Origin: Symbiodinium natans
Taxonomy: Eukaryota; Sar; Dinophyceae; Suessiales; Symbiodiniaceae
DNA length: 64,000 nt
Direction of reading: 5' to 3'
Assembly (NCBI GenBank): GCA_905221605.1
Contig: CAJNDS010002087.1
Coordinates: 445,001-509,000, forward strand
Position numbers and translations under genes: made by a program. How positions within the stretch are numbered: position 1 is the first letter of the stretch; each line of letters starts with the position of its first letter. The notes beneath the pieces are model-generated. The model was not told where the DNA came from and did not search any database. It worked only from the letters and a program-made list of their open reading frames with translations. Below are positions 44,561 to 55,797 of the stretch, piece by piece.

Positions 44561-47500
44561 TGCCTGCAGCGTCATTACTTTACTGCGCTGTCGTCCTCCC
44601 CGCGCCATCTTTGGATAACAATGACAGCGCCGGGACTCAATCTGGCTATACTTGTGGCACATGCTCCTCACACAACCAGCCCCACTGACCTTGCGGCCGA
44701 GGCATTTTGGATGAGTCGTAGTCAGGAACGTCGTGCAATTCCCTCCCACTACGATTTGCTGATACTTGCAGATGCGAACGCGCATCTGGGATCCGTAGAG
44801 ACCCCTCACGTTGGCGCGCTGGACGCGGAGGAGGAGAACCCTGCTGGAACAGCATGGCACAATTTCCTCTCCAGACATAACTTGTCGTTGCCGGCGACTT
44901 TCGCCAACATACACTCAGGCGAGTCCTGGACATGGCGTTCGCCGTATGGAGTCAAACACAGACTCGACTACATAGCCGTACCGTGTCACTGGTTCGCCAC
45001 CGTCACTGCCAGCCGAGTCCTCTACGATTTCGAGCTTTTGCATCCTGTCGTGGACCACCAACCGGCATGGCTCAGCTTGGCCTTCCTGCGGAGGCCTGAT
45101 GCCTCACCGTATTCTACCAGGCCGCCGGCGCGCAGGCCGCCGCCCACCGCTACGGCTGAAGAATGGAATGCCTTTGCCACCTTACTCTCTGGGTATGGCC
45201 AGTCGGCCACCTGGCTTGTGGAAGTTGATGCGCACGCGGCGCAGTGCACGACTGCCTTGTGCAATGCCTACGACACTGCTTTCGAGCCTTCTGAGCCTCA
45301 GCCACAGCAGCCATATCTTTCTGCCGACACCCACGCCCTGGTCAAGAGCCGTGCGACCTTGAGGGCAGACCTTCGCAGGGCCGAGATGGACCTTGACAGA
45401 ATCCACAAACTTGGAGCTTTTGCGGCCCTGTACCTGCATGCCCGCCAACTTCACTTAAGCCGGCAAACTGCTACCAGGCATGCCATCTGGGTGTTGAAGA
45501 GACGCGCGACTCTCTTTAGGGCCGTGTTCGAACTCAGAGCAGCGGCACGGCGCCTCCGGCTTGCTGTCAAACAGGACCGAGTTAACTACCTCAACAGCCT
45601 CGCCAATGATGCCAGCAAAGCGGATTTGCGTGCCTCACCCAAGCAGGCGCACGCTGCCCTTAAACGCGCTTTTCCGCAGCTTGCTGCGGCAAGAAAGTCC
45701 AAGGGAGTGACGCCCCTACCTGCTGTTTTACAGCAGGATGGAACGCTGGCGACCGATTCTGTTGCAAGATGCGAGAGATGGAGGGAGCACTTTGGCCAGC
45801 TAGAGGCAGGCGACAAGATTTCGGCAGGACAGTTAGCCCACCAGTTGGCCTGGCAACAAACAAAAAATGCGGTGAGATTCGGCGTGGTGTTCGATGTGCG
45901 CACCTTGCCAACCCTGGCCGAGATCGAGACGATCATCTTGGGCCTCAAAACGGGCAAGGCTGCTGGCTCCAGCACTGTCTCGGCCGAGCTTCTGAGAGGC
46001 GCTACGCCACAGACTGCCAGACATTTGTATCCGTTATACCTCAAGGCGGCACTAGCGACCCGTGAACCTACGCCGTTTCGAGGCGGAGTTTTGTTTGCCT
46101 TGGCAAAAAAGGCTGGCGCCGCCCTTCAAGCTGCTGACTATCGATCCATACTTCTTGCCGACATTGAGGCAAAGGTCTTTCACCGATATCTGAGAGCCCG
46201 GCTCTTGTTGGCTTTAAGGGAGGTGGCGCGCCCCCTGCAGGCTGGTGCGCTACCAGGGATAGGCACTGATGCGGTTGCTTGCGTAGCCAGATCCCTTTGG
46301 TCCACCATCTCTGCTTCCAGGCGCCCGGCCGCGCTCCTTTTCATCGATGTCAGAGCTGCCTTTTATTCCTTGGTGCGTGAAATCGTCGTGGGAAGTGAAG
46401 ACGAGCAGACTGATGAGCTTTTGCTGCGGCTTTTCTGGAAGGTTGGCGTTCCCGCCCCTGCGTTGATCGAGCTTAAGGAGCAACTGCAACGCGTCTGTGT
46501 GCTTGCCACCACGTCACAGCCAGTTCATCTGACCAAGTTGACTGCTGACCTCACGCACGGTACCTTCTTTCGCGTGGACCCGTTGCCCCAGCTCACTGCC
46601 ACTTTCCGAGGCACGCAGCCAGGAAACCCAGCTGCAGACGTCCTATTTGGGCTGGGATTTGGAGCTTACCTTACCACGGCTGGCAAGCTTCTGGCTGACC
46701 AGGGTCTGGGCTTTCCGACCCCGGCCTTGCAGGGGCCCCCTCTTCTTGGAAACGAGCCCGCGGCACTTGATACTCCGTTTCTCACTTGGGCGGACGATCT
46801 CCTTTATCCTTGCTCCCACAGCGACCCCAACTGCCTTATCAGTAATGTTGCCGCCACTGTGTCTACACTTGCGGACCACGCAGCTGGTTTTGGCATGGAG
46901 TTCGGATACGGAGCTGCCAAGACGGCGGCGCTGTTGTCTCTGCCTTGGCGCTACCAAGTTGCCTCACACCCCGCAGCCACTCCCGACGGACAAGCTCTTA
47001 CGGCGCAAAGCCGTGCGGTAGGGTGCATTCAACTTCCGGTCGTCCAGGCATACAAACATCTTGGGGGAGTGGTTACCGCTGATAACCTTCTGATGCCAGA
47101 AGTGCAGCACCGAGCTTCGCAGGCACGGGGAGCACTCAAGCCGCTTCGCAGTCGCTTCTACTCTTGCAAAGACTTCCCGTTGCACACCAGGGCCACTATG
47201 CTCCGCTCATGTGTGTTGTCCAAGTTCACCACGGGCGCCGGAGCCTTGCCCCTCCTGTCGGGCCCGCCTGCACGCTTTTGGGCCAGGACTTATGTTTTTC
47301 TGTGGAGGGCCCTCTGGAAACGCACCAGCCCAGATGAGCACCTGCCTCACGCCTATACTGTCCTGGAACAGGCCGCTGCCACTTCCCCTCGGCTGGCTCT
47401 TGCTGCTGCAAGGGCTTCCTTGTTCAAGCGTTTAGTGCTCCTGGCCAACCCCTTGGCCTGGAGGTGGCTTCAATTGGAGTACGAACTGCTCCCCAGAACT

Positions 47501-48289
47501 TCTTGGTTGGCCTGTGTGCTTGACGACTATGCCGTGGTGTCGGAGTTCGTCCCAAGGCATTGCCAGCTGCAAGGTGCAGGAACGGTCCTGCAGGGCTTGC
47601 TGCACTTGGAACGTTCCAGCCCAGGGACGTGGATGCGCATCTGTCGTGAGGCCACGAAGGTTTTCCTTGACCAGTTGCCTGCCGCAACCAACAGGCTTAG
47701 GGAACAGACGGACCGCCGAGCATGCCAGCCTCCCCCAGCACCAGCGGACCTACCGTATCCCTGCTTTTGCTGCGCTGCCTCCTTCCAGTCCTTTCAACAG
47801 CTTGCAGTCCACCAGGCTCGACGGCATGAGCTCTTTGCCCCCTCAAGGATGTTCGCGTTCGGGGAGTACTGTCAAGCCTGTCTCCGGGTCTTCCATTCCA
47901 TCGACCGCGTCAAGCATCATCTCCGCACGTCTCACCGATGCCTTTGGAGACTTGCATACCTCATGCCGCCGGCCACACCTGCGCAAGTCAGAGACTTGGA
48001 AAAGGCAGACAGAAAAACTCGTCGCAAAGTGGCAGCAGGTCACTGGCAGTGGCACGCCCCGACTGAGCCTTGGACGCAAGCCCTTGGGCCGAGGCGACCG
48101 ACTTATGAGGAAGTGGTCCTCTCAGCAGGTGAGGACATCACCCTCCAACAGATGCAGCGACGGTATCAACCGTCGACGACAATTCTACTGTGGGTAGGGC
48201 AATATGTCCATGCAGGGGAAGGCGAACCGAGACAGCTTCCGCCTGCGCTCTCGCTGTGGAGAGTGCCCCCTCTTCGTGCAGTCCCCTAA
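44505..48289 (+). CDS. LINE ORF2, C-terminal part: endonuclease, reverse transcriptase, C2H2 fingers
   Basis: Continues the AP endonuclease with LVAHAPH, LLILADANAH and GVKHRLDYIAV (catalytic H, D-x-N and D). The reverse transcriptase follows at about 45900-47200: LKTGKAAGSSTVSAELLRG, YRSILLADIEAKVFHR, LLFIDVRAAFYSLVR (first Asp), FRGTQPGNPAADVLFGLGF (RGxxQGxP-like) and FLTWADDLLYP, in which the usual Y/F before ADD is Trp. YKHLGGVVTADN is the following thumb-side block. At 47755-47935 are two C2H2 fingers (CFCC...H.ARRH; CQACLRVFHSIDRVKHHLRTSH). This C-terminal finger arrangement resembles the Ingi/L1Tc lineage, but no RNase H follows the RT here. Confidence 0.9.
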
Positions 48290-48413
48290 CGCTCTGCTCT
48301 CCGCCCATTCCCACGACTTATCGTCGCTGCTTGTTTCATCTTAGAATTCAGCATGATTTTTGGGCAACGTCCCGTAGTTGGACTTTGACTGCCAAACAGA
48401 AACAGAAACAGAA

Positions 48414-48515
48414 ACATGTATGCATGCATGCATGTACGTACGTATGTATGCATGCATGTATGTATGTACGTATGTATGTATGTATGTTTGTATGTTTGTA
48501 TGTTTGTATGTACGT
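48414..48515. repeat. Right target duplication merging into (ATGT)n microsatellite
   Basis: ACATGTATGCAT at 48414-48425 repeats the left LINE flank, then runs of ATGC/ATGT/ACGT repeats continue to about 48512. Confidence 0.8.
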
Positions 48516-48929
48516 CTGGTTTATCTTGGCCCGCACCAAAAATCTAGCTAAAGGTTCAACCGGGCACTTTGGGGGGAGGGGTGGGGGGCCGAGGCAGCTC
48601 ATGTCCAGCCTGCGGAAAGTCCTGCAGGAGCCCAGGGAGTAAAGGGGTCGAGGGTTGAGGGTCTAGGGTTCAGGGAGCTTTTGGTGCTGGGGGCGGGGCG
48701 GAGGCATCGATTTAGCGGGGGGGATTTAGCGGGGGGGGGGCCGGGGGGGGGGGGGTGGGGTGGGTTCGTTTTTAAGACCGGGAGGAATGTATCCAAGAAT
48801 GGGTGTTGTTTGCGTTTGAGGCTTGGGTTTTTGTGGTTTCTGCTGCTTTTTAGCTGGCCTCCTGCGTAGCTGATAACTTCATAATGACCTTAAACCCGAA
48901 ATTCAAGCCAGTGAAGAATAACCCGAGCA
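48516..48929. other. Spacer with G-rich runs and one short exon candidate
   Basis: A possible terminal exon at about 48590-48641 reads QLMSSLRKVLQEPRE then stop. From 48715 to 48765 there are runs of seven to ten G that could form G-quadruplexes. No gene assigned. Confidence 0.35.
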
Positions 48930-51900
48930 CCCTCCACCCTTCGGGTTTGGGCTGCTGGACCCTGGAAGCCAGGACCACGCGGCGGCCGGCGACGAGAAGC
49001 CTGCCGCACTGACGAACGGCAGCTGGCATCTGAAATCCCGAGTGACAAAGTGGTACCTGTAAGGCTGGAAGGGGGTTCTGGTCATTCTGTTTTATGAGGC
49101 CCAGTCTCAATCAAAGTTAAGGGTTTGGCAGGAGGCAAAAGAGTAAACCCTAAGCCCTTACACCCCAATTAAGGCACAACAGCGGCCAAATTCACACCCA
49201 AGCCGCGGACCAGCGGCGCGGTGGAGGAACAGAATGGCTTCGACGTCAACCAGGACTGGCACCGGGCGGGTGCGGGAGCAGTGGGCGATATTTGAATATA
49301 CATATAAGAGAGGAATCGTGAATGTATGTAATGTGGGCAAGGCATGCATGCGTGTGTGTTTGTGTGGTGCTTGTTGGTGGTGTCGGTGGCTCTGGTGGAT
49401 ACGGAGGCGAAGGCGGTGGTGGCGATGGTAGTGGTGGTGGTGATGGTGATAGTGCTGGTGATGGTGATGGTGATGGTGATAGTACTGATGGTGGTGATGT
49501 GATTGATGAGGGCGACATCCATCATGGCTTCACGTTGACTTCATGGGCAGTCTTCAGTGTTCGCTACGGGGTTTGCCGCAGGACTTCACGCAGGTCCATG
49601 ATTTTGATGGCATGGCCCTGGCTGCCCGTTGTTTGGTCCGCCTCTGCGAGAATGGCAACCTCACAGTGGCTGCCGAACTGATCCAGGCAGGCGAGAACGG
49701 GATGGTTTCCAGCCCCCTTGCTCGGTTTTTCCATGTCTTAGGCAGGGGCTTCAACACGAAGATTGGGGTCCAGGGTGCAAAGCTGCTGGGCCAGGCCAAG
49801 GCGGATGTGAACATGCCCGAGCCAGATATTGGGGTCACGCCTTTGATAGCGGCTCCTTGGCTGGTGGCTTTCTTGCTTTTTTGCTTTTCGCACCTGTCCG
49901 GCAAAAAAGCTAAGTGAGCAGCTAGCATACTCAGTGACGGGTGGGCTCAAGGCCTGCCAAGAAATCTGAGACCTCGACAGCTCAGGCTGCCAATGCTGGC
50001 CACCTTGACATCTGCAAGTACCTCTTCAGAAAAAATGCAGAAGTTAGCTCAGAAGTACGAGATGGAACTGGAAGAACGGCTCTCCATGCAGCTGCTCAGA
50101 TGGGCTTTGCCTCGGTGGTGCAGCTACTTGTTGTGGCACTGGCCCTCCCAGTTTTGGAGCTATCAGGGTTTACAGTTTGGCCGTCCAAGCCAGTATAAAC
50201 TGCCTGACCGATTGCTGTTTTTTTCAGGGTTTCTGGGAAAATTTCCGGGCACGTAAGCGTGATGGACTGCAGTCTCCGCTACAAGCCGTCACAGGCAATT
50301 CTGGCTGAATGATGCCTTCAGAGTCTGAGGCTCTTGCTGGAGAAGAATGCCGACGCCCGCGTGGAGGACCTGTGGCCTGAGGTGCATCCTAAACACTTCT
50401 TATCTCCACTTCCCTGAGGGGCCATGGGCTGTACACAAACACGGCTTGCATTTGTCCAGGCGGGAGTCGGAACAATATCAGGGGCCCCTGATCATCGTAA
50501 ACTCCCATGTGTAGAGTGCCCAGACTCCTGAGAACTTTAAGTTGGGCGGTTGAACAGTATCTGGTGGGCGCGAGAGAGTGGCAGTGACAGCGACAGTGTG
50601 AGAGAGTGAGGGGGACCCACTGGGAGGAGCAATGCAATGTGGGACCAGGACTTTCAAGTCCTGAAAGCCCAGCCACCACGACACCCAAAACGGGGGGTCA
50701 CTTTCACACGTGACAGACAGAGCAGCGTGCCGCCGCGGCCGGGGCCTCTCCCCAAGGGCGGCCCCTTCGCTGGGTAGAAGTAGAAGAAGGAGAAGAAGAA
50801 AAAGAAGAAGAGGAAGAAGAAGAAGAAGAATAAGAAGAAGAAGAAGTAGAAGAGATATATGCACATATATATGTAACTGCATGCATGCGTCTCTCTCTAC
50901 GTCTATTCATCCATGTGTTCAAAGCCCAAGTCAGCTCGGAGGACCTCACAAAAACCAACCCACTGCACCTCGCGGTGCGAAACGGCCATGCGGGGGCAGC
51001 AGAGCTGCTCCTCAAAGGCACCCTGACCTGACGAGAATTTCGGGTTGGTTGTTTCTCGTCAAGAAGGCGAGGATAGGCAGGCGTCTGGCAGTCAGCAAGT
51101 CCAGCTTCAAATGAAGCAGCTTCCAGGTTTAAAAAGGGCTATTCAGGGTTTAGAGTTGGGTCCGAAGAGCTAAACGCCCCTAGAGGCCTTTAAGCTCTGA
51201 ACCTCAGAGCCCATCAAAGTCTGCTCTACAAACTTCTCGCTCCATAAGCCCCAAACTTTTGAGAACAGAAGGTCCACATCTTAACTCTATTGAGCATTGA
51301 ATGCTGATGAATTTGGGGAAAGGGCTGAAGCAACCTTGCCTGAAAGAAAGGAATGTCGCCAGTCTTCATAGCGCGGGAGACCCCACAATCCTCACCACAT
51401 GGGCGCATGAGTTGGAAAGGGAATTTGCCCACGCGAGCGTTCACTCGAAACAGAGGGCCCTTGTACGATGATAGACCTGCTTCCAGATTCCCATGAACCC
51501 GAGGGGACATTGCGAATCCTGTGTCAAGGCAAGGCAAATCCCAACAGCTCCGACGACCAGGGCCATGTGGCCATCAACGATGCCGTGGCCAAGGCATGGG
51601 ACAATGCCTGGCGGTTCAGCTGTGCCTTTAGAGTTAGGATCCCTTCTGTTAAGCCCCTTTTACAACCAAAGAAGGCCACCCCTTTGCTACCTAGATTCCT
51701 GGGCAAGCGAGCAAGGTTTTTGCAGCTGGCACGGTAGGGTTGGGATCTCGGGTTGGGGTTCATAGCAGGTGGAGTCTGCCTGTCTCTGCCAATTGGCGCA
51801 TGATGCAGCAAGTCGGTAAAAGCCACTGGATGAATTGCCCAGCTTTTTAGATAGGAGGCCACATTGGTTCCACCATGCAACTGGCCCTGCCCGGAGGCGT

Positions 51901-52586
51901 CTGTTTGTCGATCTTGCCATTCGCAGCCCTGTATATCTAAAGCTGAGACCCACAGCCATATCTTACGCTTGAGACCAGTTGCCGTGGCATAGATATGAGG
52001 GCTCAGACTTCGGTGGCTGTCATGTGTTTCTCGCGAAGGAAGTCGTTAGCTCGGTCACCCGGCCCCTACTCTTCAGTGACAGCAGTGATGTTTGTGACGG
52101 CGTCAGAGCTGGATGGTCACAAGTGCCATCTCACTCTGGTGGTATATTTGGAGCCCGATCCTAGATAAATTGAGGTTGAGGCTGTGGGGAGCCAACCTGC
52201 AACCCTGGACCTGACACCATTTGCGGTCAGGATCGCTTCGACCTTGTCACGAAGCTCTTGGAGTTCGGGGCCTTGGCATCTTGGCCACAGAAAAACAAAT
52301 AAGAAGATCCGGGTCTCGGGGATGCTCAGGGTCCTAGTTGGTGATTCCGGGTGTCCATGGAAATGCCGTTCGGTATGCAAACCCTGAACTTCGTGGTCTG
52401 GTGAGTCTAGTGTGTGGCCCGGCGATCGCTGAAGTTCTTGGTAACATCCCTGAGCCCCCTTGCCCCTTGCTGCTGGATCTTGCGGCCCAGGTCAACGTGC
52501 GGAACATGGCCGGGTTGGAAGCCATCTCCTTCTCGCGGACTCCGCAGATGCAGTCGATCATCATGAAGCACGACGTGAACTTTTAA
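48930..52586 (+). CDS. Ankyrin-repeat protein, multi-exon
   Basis: Exon pieces at about 48935-49065 (AGDEKPAALTNGSWHLKSRV), 49180-49290 (AVEEQNGFDVNQDW), 49600-49690 (LCENGNLTVAAELIQAG), 49780-49850 (KADVNMPEPDIGVTPLIAA), 49985-50135 (NAGHLDICKYLFRKNAEV, GTGRTALHAAAQMGFASVVQ), 50318-50385 (LRLLLEKNADARVEDL), 50927-51025 (KTNPLHLAVRNGHAGAAELL), 51500-51600 (ANPNSSDDQGHVAINDAVA), 52229-52290 (RFDLVTKLLEFGALAS) and 52492-52586 (VNVRNMAGLEAISFSRTPQM, ending KHDVNF and stop at 52584). The TALHAAA..G...VV..LL and PLHLA..NGH...AELLL patterns are classic ankyrin helices, so this is a protein-binding scaffold. No catalytic domain seen. First exon and exact junctions uncertain. Confidence 0.8.
49372..49510. 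repeat. (GGT/GAT)n trinucleotide repeat
   Basis: GGTGGTGATGGTGAT-type repeat in an intron of the ankyrin gene. The Gly/Asp-rich and Pro/Ser-rich frames here are repeat artefacts. Confidence 0.85.
50777..50852. repeat. (GAA)n trinucleotide repeat
   Basis: About 75 bp of GAA/GAAG repeats inside an ankyrin-gene intron. Confidence 0.9.
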
Positions 52587-53090
52587 GATGACGTCGCCAT
52601 TCATGTCCGAAGACGGCTGCAGTGTAGCGTAGGGAGCAAAACAGGAGACCATGCCAGAGCTGGGGAAATCCTAAATGTCAGGCCCCGGGCCCTGTTGAGC
52701 CCATGAACTTGCTGCCATTTCATGCCATTTCTTAATCAGTCTTAGTGACGATTCGGCCGGAAGTTGTCGGGTAGGACTACGAAGCTCCAAGCTCATGGCG
52801 CAATTCGAGGAGTCTCTATACAGCTGTGCCTAGAAGGCCCCCGTAGAGACCATCTAGACTACGAGGCCGCAGCACGCGCGGACCTGGCGCGGCAGCCGGG
52901 CACCCAGATCTTCATAGGCTGGAGGGATATATGAGGATGGTGGAAGGGCTTGAGTGTTTAGGATCACGATGGGTTGATGGGTATATGAGGATTTGTGGGG
53001 TCAGTGGAAAGCGATTCTGGGCAGGGCTGCCGCGACTAACTGTGCACACCCTGAAACTCGAAGTTTTTTTAACTTGAACCCTATAAACCC
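52587..53090. other. Spacer between the ankyrin gene and RBM8A
   Basis: No coding signal recognised. A 'gggtatatgagga' type motif appears twice (52920-53000). Confidence 0.45.
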
Positions 53091-53180
53091 CAAAGGTGTA
53101 TAGAAGACCCTTCCCGAACGCTCGTGGGCTCAAGCCTCGACCCGGTCCTGTTTCCCGTTTCCTACACGCTGTCCTTCACC

Positions 53181-54138
53181 ATGGACGTGGACTACGATGA
53201 CTCCCAGCTGCATTGCATTGCATTGCATTGCATTATGTGAGTCCTGGGCCCAAAGTTTGTGGAGAGCCCCAAGTATCTCTGATCTTCAGGAACTTCAGGT
53301 ATGGTAGGGTACGAGCACTTTCCAGATGCACATAAGCATGAGAACCGAAACAGCACTGTAACGCCCCTCCTCCTCCCCCGCACCTGTCAGAAAGCAGAAA
53401 AGCTGCCATCTTAAGCCAAGGACGAGGTTGCCGAGGAGGGTGCCCGCCCAGCCGGCCGACGGATGAAGGGCCGTGGCGGTGAGGAGTCAGGGAGTTCAGC
53501 CTTTCGGATTCAGGTTCGGGGACCTGCGAACTTCGGAGAGGGACTCTGAGAGGTAAGGGATCCTACGAAGCCGGGCTGCAGCTCAAGGAGGATTGGCGAA
53601 CAGGGTTTGCAGGGGAGATTTTGGGGTTTGGGGTTTTGGCAACGAGAACTGCAGCGCATTGGCTTTAGAGTTTAGGGTTCGTTCAAAAGGAGGGAATGCA
53701 TAGGAACCCTGCGCAGGAGGACGATCGGTATGCGGGCAAGGCCGGAAAGTTCGAGAGGCTCGACGACGACGATGACGAGACGGGGGCCGCGCGTTCCATC
53801 GAGGGCTGGGTTGTTATTGTGCCTTGGCGGATCCTGCAGATCCCCGTAGGCCGAGCTTGCTTCCGGCTTATGCGGAGACCCCTTGAGCGCATTGCAGCAC
53901 ACCTTGGTCACTGTTGCCACCCTATTGGTCTTCACCGAGGTGTCTGGCGTCCACGAGGAGGCACAGGAAGACGACATCTTCGAGGCCTTTTCGGAATACG
54001 GAGACATCAAGAAGCTTGGCGCGGCAAAAGCAAGTCGTTTTCAGAGGGAGCGGTGCTTTGCAAGATGTCCGGAGCAAGCTGGAGCAGAGCAATGACTGTT
54101 TACTTGTCTTCGAGCTATCGCCATGAACACACAAAGTC

Positions 54139-54185
<47 letters not shown>

Positions 54186-54187
54186 TG

Positions 54188-54218
<31 letters not shown>

Positions 54219-55393
54219 CTATATACATATATATGTATATATATATATATAATTTTCTGCAACACCCTTGAACTTGGGGATCTGCACTCTTGCAGAATGC
54301 CCCTCTTCAGGCAATAGCACATCATAATACATTACACCACGCTATGATGTTGCATTCTATAGGCCCATTTCTCCGAAAACTACACAACTCCAAGTTGACT
54401 GCTGACAACCCGGATCTGGAGCATTGCAAGGGCAGCGGTAGTTTGCCGTAAGTTGCGAAGCACAGCTACCGGCATGGTGCGAGATATAGATATAGATGCG
54501 AGAAACAGGGGGACAGAGACAGGGAGAGAGATGTGCTGGCTCTTGTGTTATTCAGCCGATTCCAGGAACTTGCACCTCAACTTGGATCGCCGCACAGGTG
54601 CGATGAAGCTCATGATCTGTGTTTCAGGGCGGGGAGCTTTGAGTTGAAAGAGAGGCTTCGGGGTTCAGGGGGGCATTAGGTCAGCCTCTGGTTGCCACCC
54701 TGGATCCGGAATGGGCTGATGGAGCACCTCCCTAAAATCCCCGAAGCGGAAGCCGTACCAGGCTTCGTGAAGGGCTATGCTTTCATCGAGTATGAGAATA
54801 AGCAGGAAGCGGATGCGGCCGTCAAGGACCGCCTTTCTGCCTTATAGCTTACAACTCTTTGGGCTTCTTTGTGCTTGGGGGCACCCCAAGCGGAGATATA
54901 TCGCGAGGCTCCCTTACGTTCTCTTGTCTGATGCAAGGCACATTAGTTGAAGTCTCTTGAAACAAGCAGTAGTCGGAAGGCCAAAACAAGTCTTCAAGTT
55001 CCAGTGTTGGAAGACCAAGCAGCAGAAACAACTTGGTGGCGATGCAAAAAAAGCGGCCTGCGCACTCTATTCTTGCAAGTTCCCTGCCAACAGTGAAGCA
55101 CTGGTCGCTACGACCCCGGGGAGAAACCTTCCTCTGCTGACGGACATATCTTGCGCAGATGGGACTGGACATGGTCCCTGTAGGCTCTGAACCCCACCAA
55201 AGCCCAAGCAACCTGAGGACATGGATGGAACCCTAAACCCTAAACCCTAAACCCTAAACCCTAAACCCTAAACCCTAAACCCTTAGAAAGCCCAAGCAAC
55301 CTGCAGGCCATGGATGGCAACACGCTCTTGGAGCACAAGCTGGACGTGAGCTGGGCCTTCTCGAAGCCGGGAAGCAAGAAGAAGCGCCGATAG
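53181..55393 (+). CDS. RBM8A/Y14 RNA-binding protein, copy 1
   Basis: Y14 is the RRM subunit of the exon-junction complex that pairs with Mago in the nucleus and marks spliced mRNA. Exons: 53181-about 53209 or 53236 (MDVDYDDSQ), about 53418-53483 ([20 protein letters not shown]), about 53717-53818 ([30 protein letters not shown]), 53940-54010 ([24 protein letters not shown]), 54566-54597 ([11 protein letters not shown]), 54762-54826 ([20 protein letters not shown]) and 55307-55393 ([20 protein letters not shown] to KKKRR stop). RNP2 (GWVVIVSGV) and RNP1 (KGYAFIEYE) are intact, as is the family-specific HLNLDRRTG. Donors include two GT and two GA (54011, 54827). A CATTG repeat in exon 1 changes its length relative to copy 2 and could shift frame. 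Confidence 0.9.
54139..54252. repeat. TA / ATGT microsatellite in RBM8A copy 1
   Basis: (TA)n(ATGT)n(TA)n in the intron 54011-54565, much expanded relative to the short TA tract at the matching place in copy 2 (about 56670). Confidence 0.9.
55199..55321. repeat. Telomere tract between direct duplicates, copy 1
   Basis: About seven CCCTAAA units (55230-55283) are flanked by a near-identical 33-35 bp direct repeat starting AAAGCCCAAGCAACCTG at 55199 and 55287. The right copy contains the true acceptor CTGCAG and the start of exon 7 (ATGGATGGCAAC). The left copy has CTGAGG and ATGGATGGAAC. Confidence 0.95.
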
Positions 55394-55412
55394 ACCGACC
55401 GCAACGGCGCAG

Positions 55413-55466
55413 GAGGGTTTAGGGTTTAGGGTTTGGGGTTTGGGGTTTGGAGTTTAAGGTTTAGGG
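55413..55466. repeat. Telomere-like tract just after RBM8A copy 1
   Basis: TTTAGGG and TTTGGGG units starting about 20 bp after the stop codon. It marks the right edge of the homology between the two gene copies. Confidence 0.85.
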
Positions 55467-55604
55467 ATAGAGAGAGCCCTGGCGCGAAAAGGGTTTCGGA
55501 TGTGGGGCTTGCTTGAATCGAGCATGCAGGGCCTTGCAAAAACAGATGGTGCTTGGATGCCGTCTGAGCAGCTCCGAACGGAGCCTTAATATGCCTTAAT
55601 CTAC

Positions 55605-55636
55605 CCCTAAACCCTAAACCCTAAACCCTAAACCCC
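55605..55636. repeat. Telomere-like tract before RBM8A copy 2
   Basis: Four and a half CCCTAAA units, about 80 bp left of the start of homology between the copies. Confidence 0.9.
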
Positions 55637-55797
55637 ACCCGTACTTTCCCCTGCAGAGTGTCCGAGAGGTCAGCTAAGCGGGTGGCATAACAAAAACCAC
55701 CTTTTTGGGGAAAGGTGTAGAAGACCCTTCCCGAACGCTCTTGGGCTCGAGCCTCGACCCGGTCCTGTTTCCCGTTTCCTACACGCTGTCCTTCACC

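Larger units (their letters stand above)
39085..48413 (+). mobile_element. Near-complete LINE (non-LTR) retrotransposon, about 9.3 kb
   Basis: Flanked by the 12-bp direct repeat ACATGTATGCAT (39073-39084 and 48414-48425) and ending in three CAGAAA units, a short tandem tail seen in several LINE lineages. It encodes a coiled-coil ORF1 and a long ORF2 with RNase H, AP endonuclease, reverse transcriptase and two C2H2 fingers. No LTRs or integrase are visible. It lies 49 bp past the stop codon of the glycosyltransferase gene and is in the same orientation. Apparent frame breaks at about 40020 and 44505 suggest this copy is inactive or has small sequence errors, but the frames are otherwise intact, so it is fairly young. 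The right direct repeat merges into an (ATGT)n microsatellite, which weakens it slightly. Confidence 0.9.
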
